Positions 9,566-18,047 of a DNA stretch of 42,767 nucleotides are shown here, piece by piece. The stretch spans positions 72,980 through 115,746 of the forward strand of contig NZ_BMRP01000018.1 in the NCBI RefSeq assembly GCF_014648695.1, read 5' to 3'. A program made the translations under genes and the position numbers. The notes below the pieces were generated by a model. It saw nothing but the letters and a program-made list of their open reading frames with translations. It had not been told where the DNA came from and did no database searches. Numbering within the stretch: position 1 is the first letter of the stretch; the number at the start of each line of letters is the position of its first letter. This stretch comes from Streptomyces albospinus. GTDB lineage: Bacteria > Actinomycetota > Actinomycetes > Streptomycetales > Streptomycetaceae.

Positions 9566-9643
9566 CGTCCTCCGCAGGACTGCACAGGCGCAACTCCAGA
9601 ACGGGAAAACGAACTTGACCGCGGTCGCAGGAGGGGCGAGGTC

Positions 9644-10327
9644 GTGAGCGCGACAAGCTACGACGCGTACGAGGGTCTGAACCGGTTAGCGCTGGACCGA
9701 GCCGGACAGGCCGAGGCGTTCGACGCGATCGGTGACCAATACGAAACGGCCTTTCCGTACAAGGAAGGGCAGATCGCTTCCGGCGACTGGCTGGCCGGCG
9801 CGCTGCCCGCCGGGTCGCGGATCCTGGACGCGGGCTGCGGTACGGGCGTGCCGACCGCTCGTCAACTGTCCGGCGCCGGCCACCGGGTCGTGGGAATCGA
9901 CCTCTCCCCCGTCATGGTCGAGCTGGCCCGGGACAACGCCCCGGGCGCCGAATTCCACCGGCTGGACATCGCCGATCTGCGCGGTGGCCGGCTCGGCGGT
10001 GCCGGTTCCTTCGACGGAATCGCCGCCTATTTCTCGCTCTTGATGATGCCTCGTGCGGAAATCCCTTACGCGCTGGGCATGCTGCATGATCTGCTGCGTC
10101 CTGAGGGGCTGATGGCCCTGGCAATGGTCGAGGCGGATGTCGACGACTTCACCATTCCGTTCCTGGGCAAGTCGATCCGGGTATCGGGATACCTGCGGGA
10201 CGACCTGCGCCGGGTCGTGCGCGACGCGGGATTCGATGTCGTCGGGGAGGACTCGTATGCGTATGCCCCGGCGAGTACGGACGTACCACCGGAAATCCAG
10301 CTCTTTATGCACCTGCGACGCGCTTGA
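9644..10327 (+). CDS. SAM-dependent class I methyltransferase (TTA codon)
   Basis: This is a 227-residue Rossmann-type methyltransferase. Motif I LDAGCGTG is at 61-68, the acidic end of strand 2 is in VVGIDLSPVMVELAR, and a later LRPEGLMALAM strand follows. The substrate is not predictable. The GTG at 9644 has an excellent AGGAGGGG ribosome site 8 bases upstream. Leu15 is encoded by TTA (9686-9688), the rare codon read only by the bldA tRNA in streptomycetes. I found no other in-frame TTA in the genes I checked here. Production of this enzyme is therefore probably limited to late growth or differentiating cells. Codon use is a little less GC-biased than in neighbours, consistent with an accessory gene. 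A hairpin at 10342-10366 follows. Confidence 0.9.
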   Translation: MSATSYDAYEGLNRLALDRAGQAEAFDAIGDQYETAFPYKEGQIASGDWLAGALPAGSRILDAGCGTGVPTARQLSGAGHRVVGIDLSPVMVELARDNAPGAEFHRLDIADLRGGRLGGAGSFDGIAAYFSLLMMPRAEIPYALGMLHDLLRPEGLMALAMVEADVDDFTIPFLGKSIRVSGYLRDDLRRVVRDAGFDVVGEDSYAYAPASTDVPPEIQLFMHLRRA

Positions 10328-10341
10328 CCCGCACCGCGTCA

Positions 10342-10366
10342 GGCGCGCCCGCCCGAGCGGCGCGCC
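10342..10366 (+). terminator. Hairpin after the methyltransferase gene
   Basis: Two copies of GGCGCGCC (10342-10349 and 10359-10366) pair around a 9-nt loop, 15 bases past the stop. The stem is only 8 bp but entirely G-C. Confidence 0.5.
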
Positions 10367-10414
10367 GGGAACGCGGCGCGTAGGCGCCAGCCCCGGACGG
10401 ATGGAATCCCACGC

Positions 10415-12724
10415 GTGACGGAGCACCCCACCTCCCACGAATCGCGGCGGTCGGCCCCGACCGCCGCGCCCTCGGCGTCCCCTTCCACGGGGACGGCCGG
10501 GACGGCGCCGCCCGGCGGCGTACCGGACCCGCGCAGCGCCCTGCAACAGCCCGCCGCCACCGGATACGTCCCGGTGCCGGGGACGGGCTTCGCGGTGCGC
10601 GGCGCGGATGACACCGGCATCGGCGGTGACCGTCCCGTCACCGCCTCCGCGGGTCCGCCGGACGGACAGGGAGCCACGCGGGGGGACGCGGAGCCGGCCG
10701 CGGACCACGGCCCGGCCGGTGACGCCTCGCGGGCGTACGGCGATGCCCGCGACAGTTCTTACGGCGCCTCGTACGGGGGCTCGTGCGGCGGGTCGTACGA
10801 CTCGTACGGGGAGGTGGCCATGCCCGCTGACGGGCCGGGAGGCGTGCCGGGCGACGAGCCGGGGCACGGGCAGCAGCGCCCGCGGCCGGACGGCGAGGGG
10901 GCGGAGGTCACCGGAGCGCAACTGCCGCCGCAGGGGCCGCCGACGGTGCCGCCGGCGCGGTCGGCGCATCCGGGCGAGAGCAGTGAGGTGACCGCGGCCC
11001 GGCAGGCGAGCGGCGACCGGCTGCGGTTCATCGGGGCGGCGACCCGGCGGATCGCCCGCGGTATCGATCTGGACGAGATCGTGCTGGGGCTGTGCCGGGC
11101 GACGGTGCCGACGTTCGCCGACGCGATCCTGGTCTATCTGCGCGATCCGCTGCCGGTGGGCGACGAGCGGCCGACCGGCCCGGTGGTGCTGCGGCTGCGG
11201 CGTACCGACCGGATCCCGGAGGAGCCGGACACCAACGGGCTGCGGCTGCCGGTGCTGCCCGCGCAGCCGGATCTGGGGCCCGCGATGGGCGGTACGGCGG
11301 CGGAGCTGTCGGAGGTGCGTCCGGGCGGGCCGCTGGCGGAGGTGCTGCGCGGGGTGCGCCCGCTGTTCGGTGAGGCGCAGGCGGCGCGGACCGCGCTGCC
11401 CGAGCTGCTGGGGCCGGACACCCGGCTGCCGGGCGGCCACCGGGTGATCCTGGCGCCGCTGCGCGGGCGCCGGCGGGTGATCGGTGCGGCGGTGTTCCTG
11501 CGCCGCCCGGACCGGCCGGCGTTCGAGCCGGACGATCTGCTGGTGGCGGCCCAGCTGGCGACGCACACCGCGCTGGGCGTGGACAAGGCGGTGCTCTACG
11601 GCCGGGAGGCGTACATCGCCGACGCGCTCCAGCGCACCATGCTGCCGGACTCGCTGCCGCAGCCGACCGGCGTGCGGCTCGCCAGCCGCTATCTGCCGGC
11701 CGCGGAGACGGCCCGGGTGGGCGGCGACTGGTACGACGCGATCCCGCTGCCGGGCAGCCGGGTGGCGCTGGTGGTCGGCGACGTCATGGGGCACTCGATG
11801 ACCTCGGCGGCGATCATGGGCCAGCTGCGGACGACGGCGCAGACGCTGGCGGGGCTGGACCTGCCGCCGCAGGAGGTGCTGCACCATCTCGACGAGCAGG
11901 CCCAGCGGCTGGGCTCGGACCGGATGGCGACGTGCCTGTACGCGGTCTACGACCCGGTGGCGCACCGGATCACCATCGCCAACGCCGGGCACCCGCCGCC
12001 GGTGATGCTGCACCGCGGCGGGCGCGCGGAGGTGCTGCGGGTGCCGTCCGGGGCGCCGATCGGGGTCGGCGGGGTGGACTTCGAGGCGGTGGAGCTGGAC
12101 GCTCCGGCGGGCGCCACCCTCGTGCTGTACACGGACGGCCTGGTCGAGTCGCGGATCCGGGACGTGTGGACCGGTATCGAGCAGCTGCGGGAGCGGCTGG
12201 CCGAGACGGCCCGGCTGACCGGTCCCAACCCGCCTCCGCTGGAGCCGATGTGCGACGAGGTGCTGGACATGCTGGGGCCCGGCGACCGCGATGACGACAT
12301 CGCGCTGCTGGCGGCCCGGTTCGACGGGATCGCGCCGAGCGATGTCGCGTACTGGTACCTGGACCCGAAGGCGCAGACGGCCGGCCAGGCGCGCCGACTG
12401 GCCCGCCGGGCGCTGGCGCGCTGGGGCCTGGACGAGCTGACCGATCAGCTGGAGCTGCTGGTGAGCGAGGTGGTCACGAACGCGGTGCGGTACGCGGAGC
12501 GGCCGGTGACGCTGCGGCTGCTGCGCACGGACGTGCTGCGCTGCGAGGTCGGCGACGACGTTCCGCAGCTGCCGCGGCTGCGCCAGGCCCGGCCGTCCGA
12601 CGAGGGCGGGCGCGGGCTCTACCTGGTCAACCGGATGGCGCGGCGCTGGGGCGCGACCCGGCTGAGCATGGGCAAGGTCGTCTGGTTCGAGCTGTCGATG
12701 CCGCCGGGAGCGCCGCGCGGCTGA
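10415..12724 (+). CDS. SpoIIE-type phosphatase with GAF and HATPase domains
   Basis: This 769-residue signalling protein has four parts. A low-complexity N-terminus spans about 1-200 and includes a Ser/Tyr/Gly stretch (SYGASYGGSCGGSYDSYG). A GAF-like sensor spans about 205-400. A PP2C-like SpoIIE phosphatase spans about 405-630 (GGDWYDAIPL and VVGDVMGHSMTSA carry metal-binding aspartates; DDDIALLAARF ends it). An RsbW-like HATPase kinase domain spans about 640-765 (N-box LLVSEVVTNAVRYAE, then DEGGRGLYLVNRMA). Such fusions dephosphorylate anti-anti-sigma factors and may also phosphorylate them, controlling sigma-B-like stress factors. No sigma factor or antagonist gene is nearby. The GTG at 10415 starts the frame; an alternative start before the GAF domain cannot be excluded. 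Confidence 0.9.
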   Translation: MTEHPTSHESRRSAPTAAPSASPSTGTAGTAPPGGVPDPRSALQQPAATGYVPVPGTGFAVRGADDTGIGGDRPVTASAGPPDGQGATRGDAEPAADHGPAGDASRAYGDARDSSYGASYGGSCGGSYDSYGEVAMPADGPGGVPGDEPGHGQQRPRPDGEGAEVTGAQLPPQGPPTVPPARSAHPGESSEVTAARQASGDRLRFIGAATRRIARGIDLDEIVLGLCRATVPTFADAILVYLRDPLPVGDERPTGPVVLRLRRTDRIPEEPDTNGLRLPVLPAQPDLGPAMGGTAAELSEVRPGGPLAEVLRGVRPLFGEAQAARTALPELLGPDTRLPGGHRVILAPLRGRRRVIGAAVFLRRPDRPAFEPDDLLVAAQLATHTALGVDKAVLYGREAYIADALQRTMLPDSLPQPTGVRLASRYLPAAETARVGGDWYDAIPLPGSRVALVVGDVMGHSMTSAAIMGQLRTTAQTLAGLDLPPQEVLHHLDEQAQRLGSDRMATCLYAVYDPVAHRITIANAGHPPPVMLHRGGRAEVLRVPSGAPIGVGGVDFEAVELDAPAGATLVLYTDGLVESRIRDVWTGIEQLRERLAETARLTGPNPPPLEPMCDEVLDMLGPGDRDDDIALLAARFDGIAPSDVAYWYLDPKAQTAGQARRLARRALARWGLDELTDQLELLVSEVVTNAVRYAERPVTLRLLRTDVLRCEVGDDVPQLPRLRQARPSDEGGRGLYLVNRMARRWGATRLSMGKVVWFELSMPPGAPRG

Positions 12725-12748
12725 CCGCAGCGCCGCGCCGTCCGCGCA

Positions 12749-12778
12749 GGGACCCCGTCCGGGACCGGGCGGGGTCCC
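12749..12778 (+). terminator. Hairpin after the SpoIIE phosphatase gene
   Basis: GGGACCCCG (12749-12757) pairs with CGGGGTCCC (12770-12778) around a 12-nt loop, 25 bases past the stop. Confidence 0.6.
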
Positions 12779-12918
12779 GGGCGTTGCGGGCCCTTTCGCC
12801 CTTGCCGACATGCCGCGGACGGCGTTGACTGCTTGGGTGGGGGCAAAAGGGACTGAAGGGGCCATTCACCCCTGCTCCCCGCCCCACGGCCAGTCATCGA
12901 ACGGGAGGCACTCCTCCA

Positions 12919-14382
12919 ATGACCAGCACCGCCCAGAACGTCCCGCGCACGACGAGCAACACCGGCATCCCGGTGGAGAGCGACGAGCACTCGCTCACCG
13001 TGAGTCCGGACGGCCCCATCCTGCTCCATGACCACTACCTCATCGAGAAGATGGCCCAGTTCAACCGCGAACGGGTCCCCGAGCGGGTGGTGCACGCCAA
13101 GGGCAGCGGCGCGTACGGATTCTTCAAGGTCACCAACGACGTCAGCCAGTTCACCAAGGCGGATCTCTTCCAGCCGGGCAGGACCACGGAGATGCTGGCC
13201 CGCTTCTCGACCGTCGCGGGCGAGCAGGGCTCCCCGGACACCTGGCGCGACCCGCGCGGCTTCGCCCTCAAGTTCTATACCGAGCACGGCAATTACGACC
13301 TGGTGGGCAACAACACGCCGATCTTCTTCGTACGGGACACGATCAAGTTCCAGGACTTCATCCGCTCCCAGAAGCGCCGCCCGGAGAACGGGCTGCGCGA
13401 CAACGACATGCAGTGGGACTTCTGGACGCTGTCGCCGGAGTCGGCCCACATGGTCACCTGGCTGATGGGCGACCGCGGCATCCCGAAGACCTACCGCAAC
13501 ATGAACGGCTACGGCTCGCACACCTACATGTGGGTCAATGCGGGCGGCGAGAAATTCTGGATCAAGTACCACTTCAAGACCGACCAGGGCATCGACTTCC
13601 TCACGCAGGAGGACGCGGACCGGATCGCCGGCGAGGACGCGGACTGCCACCGTCGCGATCTCTACGAGGCGATCGACAGCGGTAACGCACCGTCGTGGAC
13701 GCTGTACGTGCAGGTCATGCCGTTCGCGGACGCCGTGGACTACCGGTTCAACCCGTTCGACCTGACCAAGGTGTGGCCGCACGGCGACTACCCGCTGATC
13801 GAGGTCGGCCGGATGACGCTCGACAGGAATCCGGAGGACTACTTCATCCACATCGAGCAGGCCGCGTTCGAGCCGTCCAACATGGTGCCGGGCATCGGCC
13901 CGTCCCCGGACAAGATGCTGCTCGGCCGGCTCTTCTCGTACCCGGACACCCACCGCTACCGGATCGGCCCGAACTACGCGCAACTGCCGCCCAACCGGCC
14001 CCATGTGCCCGTCCACTCGTACGCCAAGGACGGCCCGATGCGCTTCGACCCGTCGCGCGCGGCCCGGCCGTACGCCCCGAACTCCTACGGCGGCCCGGCG
14101 GCCGACACCGCGGGTTTCGGGGAGCCGGCGGGCTGGGAGAGCAGCGGCGAGATGGTGCGGCACGCGTACACCCTGCGGAGCGACGACGACGACTTCGGGC
14201 AGCCGGGGACCATGGTCCGCAACGTCCTGGACGACGCGGCCCGGGAGCGGCTGGTCGGCAACGTGGCCGGGCATCTGCGGAACGGCGTGAGCCGTCCGGT
14301 GCAGGACCGGGCGCTCCAGTACTGGCGCAACATCGACAAGAACGTGGGCGACCGGATCGCCGCCAAGGTCAACGGCGGCTGA
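12919..14382 (+). CDS. Monofunctional haem catalase
   Basis: The enzyme breaks down hydrogen peroxide to water and oxygen. It is 487 residues, the small-subunit clade. The distal-side histidine lies in RVVHAKGSGAYG (H59) and the active-site asparagine in VGNNTPIFF (131-132). The proximal haem-ligand tyrosine is in RLFSYPDTHRYRIG (Y341). ATG 12919 is preceded by GGGAGGCACTCC, which gives a ribosome site about 10 bases upstream. The gene is alone between two hairpins. A TTGACT hexamer at about 12826 may be a -35, but no matching -10 was found. The neighbourhood (OxyR, AhpC/D downstream) suggests peroxide response, but no regulator is adjacent, so regulation is unproven. Confidence 0.96.
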   Translation: MTSTAQNVPRTTSNTGIPVESDEHSLTVSPDGPILLHDHYLIEKMAQFNRERVPERVVHAKGSGAYGFFKVTNDVSQFTKADLFQPGRTTEMLARFSTVAGEQGSPDTWRDPRGFALKFYTEHGNYDLVGNNTPIFFVRDTIKFQDFIRSQKRRPENGLRDNDMQWDFWTLSPESAHMVTWLMGDRGIPKTYRNMNGYGSHTYMWVNAGGEKFWIKYHFKTDQGIDFLTQEDADRIAGEDADCHRRDLYEAIDSGNAPSWTLYVQVMPFADAVDYRFNPFDLTKVWPHGDYPLIEVGRMTLDRNPEDYFIHIEQAAFEPSNMVPGIGPSPDKMLLGRLFSYPDTHRYRIGPNYAQLPPNRPHVPVHSYAKDGPMRFDPSRAARPYAPNSYGGPAADTAGFGEPAGWESSGEMVRHAYTLRSDDDDFGQPGTMVRNVLDDAARERLVGNVAGHLRNGVSRPVQDRALQYWRNIDKNVGDRIAAKVNGG

Positions 14383-14410
14383 CCGCCCTCCCGCACAGCA
14401 CCGCAGCGCG

Positions 14411-14450
14411 ACACCGCGGCCCCCACCCGGAAAGGTGGGGGCCGCGGTGT
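14411..14450. terminator. Bidirectional terminator between catalase and PBP
   Basis: A perfect 17-bp stem (14411-14427 with 14434-14450) closes a 6-nt CGGAAA loop. A further short GCAGC/GCTGC pair flanks it. It separates the convergent stops at 14382 and 14469. Confidence 0.9.
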
Positions 14451-14468
14451 GCTGCGACGGGGCGGGCG

Positions 14469-16769
14469 TCAGCCGCCGAAGTTGTTCGGCACGGGGTTGC
14501 CGCCGTTGGTCCCGTTGGCGCCGCCTGGTGTGCCGTTCCCGCCGGTGCCGTTGCCGCCGCCGATCCCGTTGGCCCCGCCGGTGCCGTTGGTGCCGCCGTT
14601 GGGCGGGCCGGAGGTGCCGCCGGTCGGCGTCGGGCGGCCCGTCGGGCGGCCGGACTCGCTGCTCGACGGGGAGCCGGACGGCGTCGGGGTGCCGGACGGG
14701 GTGTGGCTGGGCGTCGGGGTCGGGGTCGTCGACGGGATGCGGCTGGGCGTCGGCGTGGGCGTCGGGGGCACCCCGGCGCCGAGGTCCGTCTCCAGGTCGA
14801 ACTCGCCGGCGCCGCTGTCGCCCAGCGCGCTCTGGGTGTAGTCGGCCCACACCCGCGCCGGGTAGCCGCCGCCGTTGACCCGGCCGCCGCCCCCGGCGCC
14901 CTTCAGGGAGACCTGGGCGCCGCCGGACGGGGCCTCGCCGAACATGCCGACCGCGGTGACGAGCTTGGGCGTGTAGCCCACGAACCAGGCCGACTTGTTG
15001 TCGTCGGAGGTACCGGTCTTGCCCGCCGCCTTGTACGAGGCGTTCTTCACGGCGTCCGACGCGGTGCCGTCGTTGACCACGCCGGTCAGCACGGAGGTGA
15101 CGGTGTCGGCCGTCCTGCGGGACAGGACCTGGTCGCCGATCGGGTTCTTCAGCCGGACGCTCTTGTCGCTGCCGTTCGTGCTGTGGACCGCCTTCACGAC
15201 CAGGGTCGGAGTGACCTTCGTGCCGTGGTTGTCGAGGGTCGCGTACGCGCCGGCCATCTGGAGCGGGCTGGCGCCCATGGTGCCCAGGGTCATGGCGGGC
15301 TTGACGTCCATCCTGGAGCCGTTCAGGCCCAGGCTGACCGCGGTCTGCTTGACCTTGTCCAGGCCGACGTCGGCGCCCATCTGCGCGAAGACCGCGTTGA
15401 CGGAGTTGTTGGTGGCCGTCTGGACGGTGATCTTCCCGTACTCGTGCTCGTCCTCGTTGGGCGGCGCGAAGGGGATGGTGCCGCCGACGACCGGACGGCG
15501 GTTGTGGCCGTCGTAGATCGCGTTCGGGGTGATCGGGACGCCGCCCTGGGTCTGCGCGTGGTTCTCCATCGCGGACGCCAGGATCAGCGGCTTGAAGGTG
15601 GAGGCCGCCTGGTAGTCCTCGCGGGTCGCGTTGTCGGTGTAGTGCTTCGGGTACCCGGCGCCGCCGTACAGCGCGACGATGTAGCCGGTCTTCGGGTCCA
15701 CCGACGTGGCGCCGAGCTGGGCGTCCGCGTCGACCGAGCGCGTCTTGGGGTCGAGGTCGTCGGTCAGCTTGCGCTTGACCGCCTGCTCCAGCGCCTTCTG
15801 CTTGTCCTTCTCGATGCCGAGGGTCACGGTCCAGCCGCCGGCCTCGAACTCGGTCTCGTCGACGCCCTGGGCGAAGAGCTCCTTCTTCGCCTCGGTGACG
15901 AGGTAGCTGGTCTGGCCGGTCAGGCCGGGCAGCGGCTTGGGCGGCTTGGGTATCTCGAACTTCTGCTGGGCGCGCTCCTCGGGCGAGAGCCACTTCATCT
16001 CGACCATGTTGTTCAGGGTGTACGCCCAGCGCTCCTTGACCAGCTGCTTGCCGGTGTCGCTGGCGAGGGCCCAGTCGTACTGGTTCGGCGCCTGGAGCAG
16101 CGAGGCGAGGTAGGCGCCCTGGGAGACGGTGAGCTTGTCGACGTCCACGCCGTAGTACGCCTGCGCGGCGGCCTGGATGCCGTACGCGCCGCGGCCGTAG
16201 TAGCTGGTGTTGATGTAGCCGGCGAGGATGTCGTCCTTGGAGTACTTCTGGTCCACCTTGAGGGAGATGACGATCTCCTGGAGCTTGCGGGAGACCGTCT
16301 GCTCCTGGCTCAGGTAGTAGTTCTTGACGTACTGCTGGGTGATCGTCGAACCGCCCTGCTTGCCCTGGCCCTTGAGGGTGTTCAAGATGCCGCGCAGGGT
16401 GCCCTTCAGGTCGACGCCGGAGTCCTGGTAGAAGGTCTTGTTCTCGGCGGCGACGAAGGTGTGCTGGACGTCCTTGGGGATCCGGCTGAGCGGGACGGTC
16501 TCGCGGTTGAGCTGGCCGACCCGCGCCATGACCGAGCCGTCCGCGTACTTGAAGACGTTGCTCTGGAACTGGGCCTGCTTGTTGCCGGCCGGTATGTCCA
16601 CGTACAGGTAGAGGCCGATGAAGCCGAGGATGCCCAGCAGGCAGACCCCGAGGAACGCCCCGAGGATCTTCTTCCAGGTGAAGAACCGGCGTATGCCGGA
16701 CCCCTTCTGCGCCGGTTTGCCCCGGCGGGCGCTCCCCTGCCGCGCCCGTCTCACGTCCGCTCGGCCCAT
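14469..16769 (-). CDS. Bifunctional penicillin-binding protein (class A)
   Basis: This 766-residue membrane enzyme polymerises and cross-links peptidoglycan. A transmembrane helix is at about residues 35-57. The GT51 glycosyltransferase domain follows, with its active-site glutamate in VAAENKTFYQ (E109), QGGSTITQQYVKN and RKLQEI. The transpeptidase domain has SxxK at STFK (S390), SxN at SVN (S456) and KTG at 584-586. Beyond the catalytic domain is a Thr/Pro-rich segment and then a Gly/Asn/Thr tail ending NNFGG. The frame is open to 16898, but ATG 16769 has a GGAG site 5 bases upstream and gives a normal basic N-terminus. In the GT51 box the usual Glu-Asp reads Glu-Asn. The gene is convergent with catalase and divergent from the SPFH gene. 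Confidence 0.95.
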   Translation of the reverse strand: MGRADVRRARQGSARRGKPAQKGSGIRRFFTWKKILGAFLGVCLLGILGFIGLYLYVDIPAGNKQAQFQSNVFKYADGSVMARVGQLNRETVPLSRIPKDVQHTFVAAENKTFYQDSGVDLKGTLRGILNTLKGQGKQGGSTITQQYVKNYYLSQEQTVSRKLQEIVISLKVDQKYSKDDILAGYINTSYYGRGAYGIQAAAQAYYGVDVDKLTVSQGAYLASLLQAPNQYDWALASDTGKQLVKERWAYTLNNMVEMKWLSPEERAQQKFEIPKPPKPLPGLTGQTSYLVTEAKKELFAQGVDETEFEAGGWTVTLGIEKDKQKALEQAVKRKLTDDLDPKTRSVDADAQLGATSVDPKTGYIVALYGGAGYPKHYTDNATREDYQAASTFKPLILASAMENHAQTQGGVPITPNAIYDGHNRRPVVGGTIPFAPPNEDEHEYGKITVQTATNNSVNAVFAQMGADVGLDKVKQTAVSLGLNGSRMDVKPAMTLGTMGASPLQMAGAYATLDNHGTKVTPTLVVKAVHSTNGSDKSVRLKNPIGDQVLSRRTADTVTSVLTGVVNDGTASDAVKNASYKAAGKTGTSDDNKSAWFVGYTPKLVTAVGMFGEAPSGGAQVSLKGAGGGGRVNGGGYPARVWADYTQSALGDSGAGEFDLETDLGAGVPPTPTPTPSRIPSTTPTPTPSHTPSGTPTPSGSPSSSESGRPTGRPTPTGGTSGPPNGGTNGTGGANGIGGGNGTGGNGTPGGANGTNGGNPVPNNFGG

Positions 16770-16950
16770 CGCTCCAGCAACTCCAGTCGTTCCGCCCCCG
16801 GATAACTCAGCTGTCGAAGCTAACACCGCATCTATAAACAAATCCTCATCGATCAAGGCTTTTCCCGACGTGACATACAGCACGGGGCAGACGCGCAACC
16901 GTCGGAGGGGTCAAGCGGTACGGGCCTGGACCACGCCGGGTCGAGGGGTT

Positions 16951-16966
16951 AAAGTGCTATCACTTT
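16951..16966. promoter_or_regulatory. Perfect dyad upstream of the SPFH/RHH operon
   Basis: AAAGTG-CTAT-CACTTT is a perfect 6-bp inverted repeat with a 4-bp spacer, in an AT-rich patch about 80 bases before the SPFH start and 180 before the divergent PBP start. It is a likely operator or promoter-overlapping site. The ribbon-helix-helix protein encoded downstream is an obvious candidate ligand (inference). Confidence 0.5.
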
Positions 16967-17044
16967 GCTAGACCAGCGAAAGCACGCACTGCGGCGCACA
17001 TCACGCGCCGCACGGTGCGCCTTCCTTGAGAAACGGGGACCCCC

Positions 17045-18025
17045 ATGTCCGACCCGACACCGACCCGCTCCGACTCCGCACCGGCCGACCGGGCCGCCGC
17101 GGACACCGTCGACGCCCCCGAGATGCCGGCCCCGCAGGTCCGCGAGCGGACCGCGCACAGCATCCCCGGCGGCCTGGCCATGCTGCTGACCGTCCTCGGC
17201 GTCGCCCTGGGCATCGTGGTGATCGCCGTCGGCGGCGTCATCGGCAACGGCGGCAACAACGCCGCCGCCGTCCCGATGGTCATCGCCGGCGCCCTGCTGC
17301 TGATCGGCTCGCTCTTCTGCATGACCGGCGTGAAGATGGTCGCCCCCGGCGAGGCCCGGGTGATCCAGCTGTTCGGCCGGTACGTCGGCACCATCCGCAC
17401 CGACGGCCTGCGCTGGGTGAACCCGCTCACCACCGCCCGCCGGATCTCCACCCGCGTGCGCAACCACGAGACCGCGGTCCTCAAGGTCAACGACGCCTAC
17501 GGCAACCCCATCGAGCTGGCCTCGATCGTCGTCTGGAAGGTCGAGGACACCGCGCAGGCGCTCTTCGAGGTCGACGACTTCCTGGAGTTCGTCGCCACCC
17601 AGACCGAGGCGGCCGTCCGGCACATCGCGATCGAGTACCCCTATGACGCCCACGACGAGGGCGGCCTCTCGCTGCGCGGCAACGCCGAGGAGATCACCGA
17701 GAAGCTGGCACTGGAGCTGACCGCGCGGGTCCAGGCCGCCGGCGTCCAGATCATCGAGACCCGCTTCAGCCACCTCGCCTACGCCCCCGAGATCGCCTCC
17801 GCGATGCTCCAGCGGCAGCAGGCCGGCGCGGTCGTCGCGGCCCGCCAGCAGATCGTCGAGGGCGCCGTCGGCATGGTCGAGTCGGCCCTGGAGCGGATCA
17901 ACGAGCAGGGCATCGTCGAACTCGACGAGGAGCGCAAGGCCGCCATGGTCAGCAATCTGATGGTGGTGCTGTGCGGCGACCGGGCCGCCCAGCCCGTCCT
18001 CAACACGGGCTCCCTCTACCAGTGA
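17045..18025 (+). CDS. SPFH/band 7 domain membrane protein
   Basis: This 326-residue stomatin/prohibitin-like protein has a short disordered N-terminus and two membrane segments at about 42-68 and 74-92 (PGGLAMLLTVLGVALGIVVI and VPMVIAGALLLIGSLFCMTG). An SPFH domain follows (MVAPGEARVIQLFGRYVGTI, then FEVDDFLEFVATQTEAAVR), then a helical QQAGAVVAARQQIVEGAVGM region. SPFH proteins form ring or cage assemblies in membrane microdomains and often scaffold proteases or envelope enzymes. No NfeD or FtsH partner is encoded here. A GAGAAACGGGG site precedes ATG 17045. The downstream RHH gene begins 22 bases after the stop, so the two are probably co-transcribed. Confidence 0.92.
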   Translation: MSDPTPTRSDSAPADRAAADTVDAPEMPAPQVRERTAHSIPGGLAMLLTVLGVALGIVVIAVGGVIGNGGNNAAAVPMVIAGALLLIGSLFCMTGVKMVAPGEARVIQLFGRYVGTIRTDGLRWVNPLTTARRISTRVRNHETAVLKVNDAYGNPIELASIVVWKVEDTAQALFEVDDFLEFVATQTEAAVRHIAIEYPYDAHDEGGLSLRGNAEEITEKLALELTARVQAAGVQIIETRFSHLAYAPEIASAMLQRQQAGAVVAARQQIVEGAVGMVESALERINEQGIVELDEERKAAMVSNLMVVLCGDRAAQPVLNTGSLYQ

Positions 18026-18047
18026 GCGAGCGGAGCGAGGTCTCATC

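Noticed and set aside
9686..12865. 1059-codon open frame on the minus strand
   Set aside because: It lies opposite the methyltransferase and SpoIIE phosphatase genes and is Arg/Pro/Gln/His-rich with no domain. It is an antisense shadow of GC-rich coding DNA.
12619..15993. 1124-codon open frame on the minus strand
   Set aside because: It is the out-of-frame image of the PBP gene and antisense to catalase. The PBP frame has all catalytic motifs.
13695..16805. 1036-codon open frame on the plus strand
   Set aside because: It overlaps catalase in another frame and the PBP gene antisense, with Val/Gly/Arg-rich meaningless sequence.
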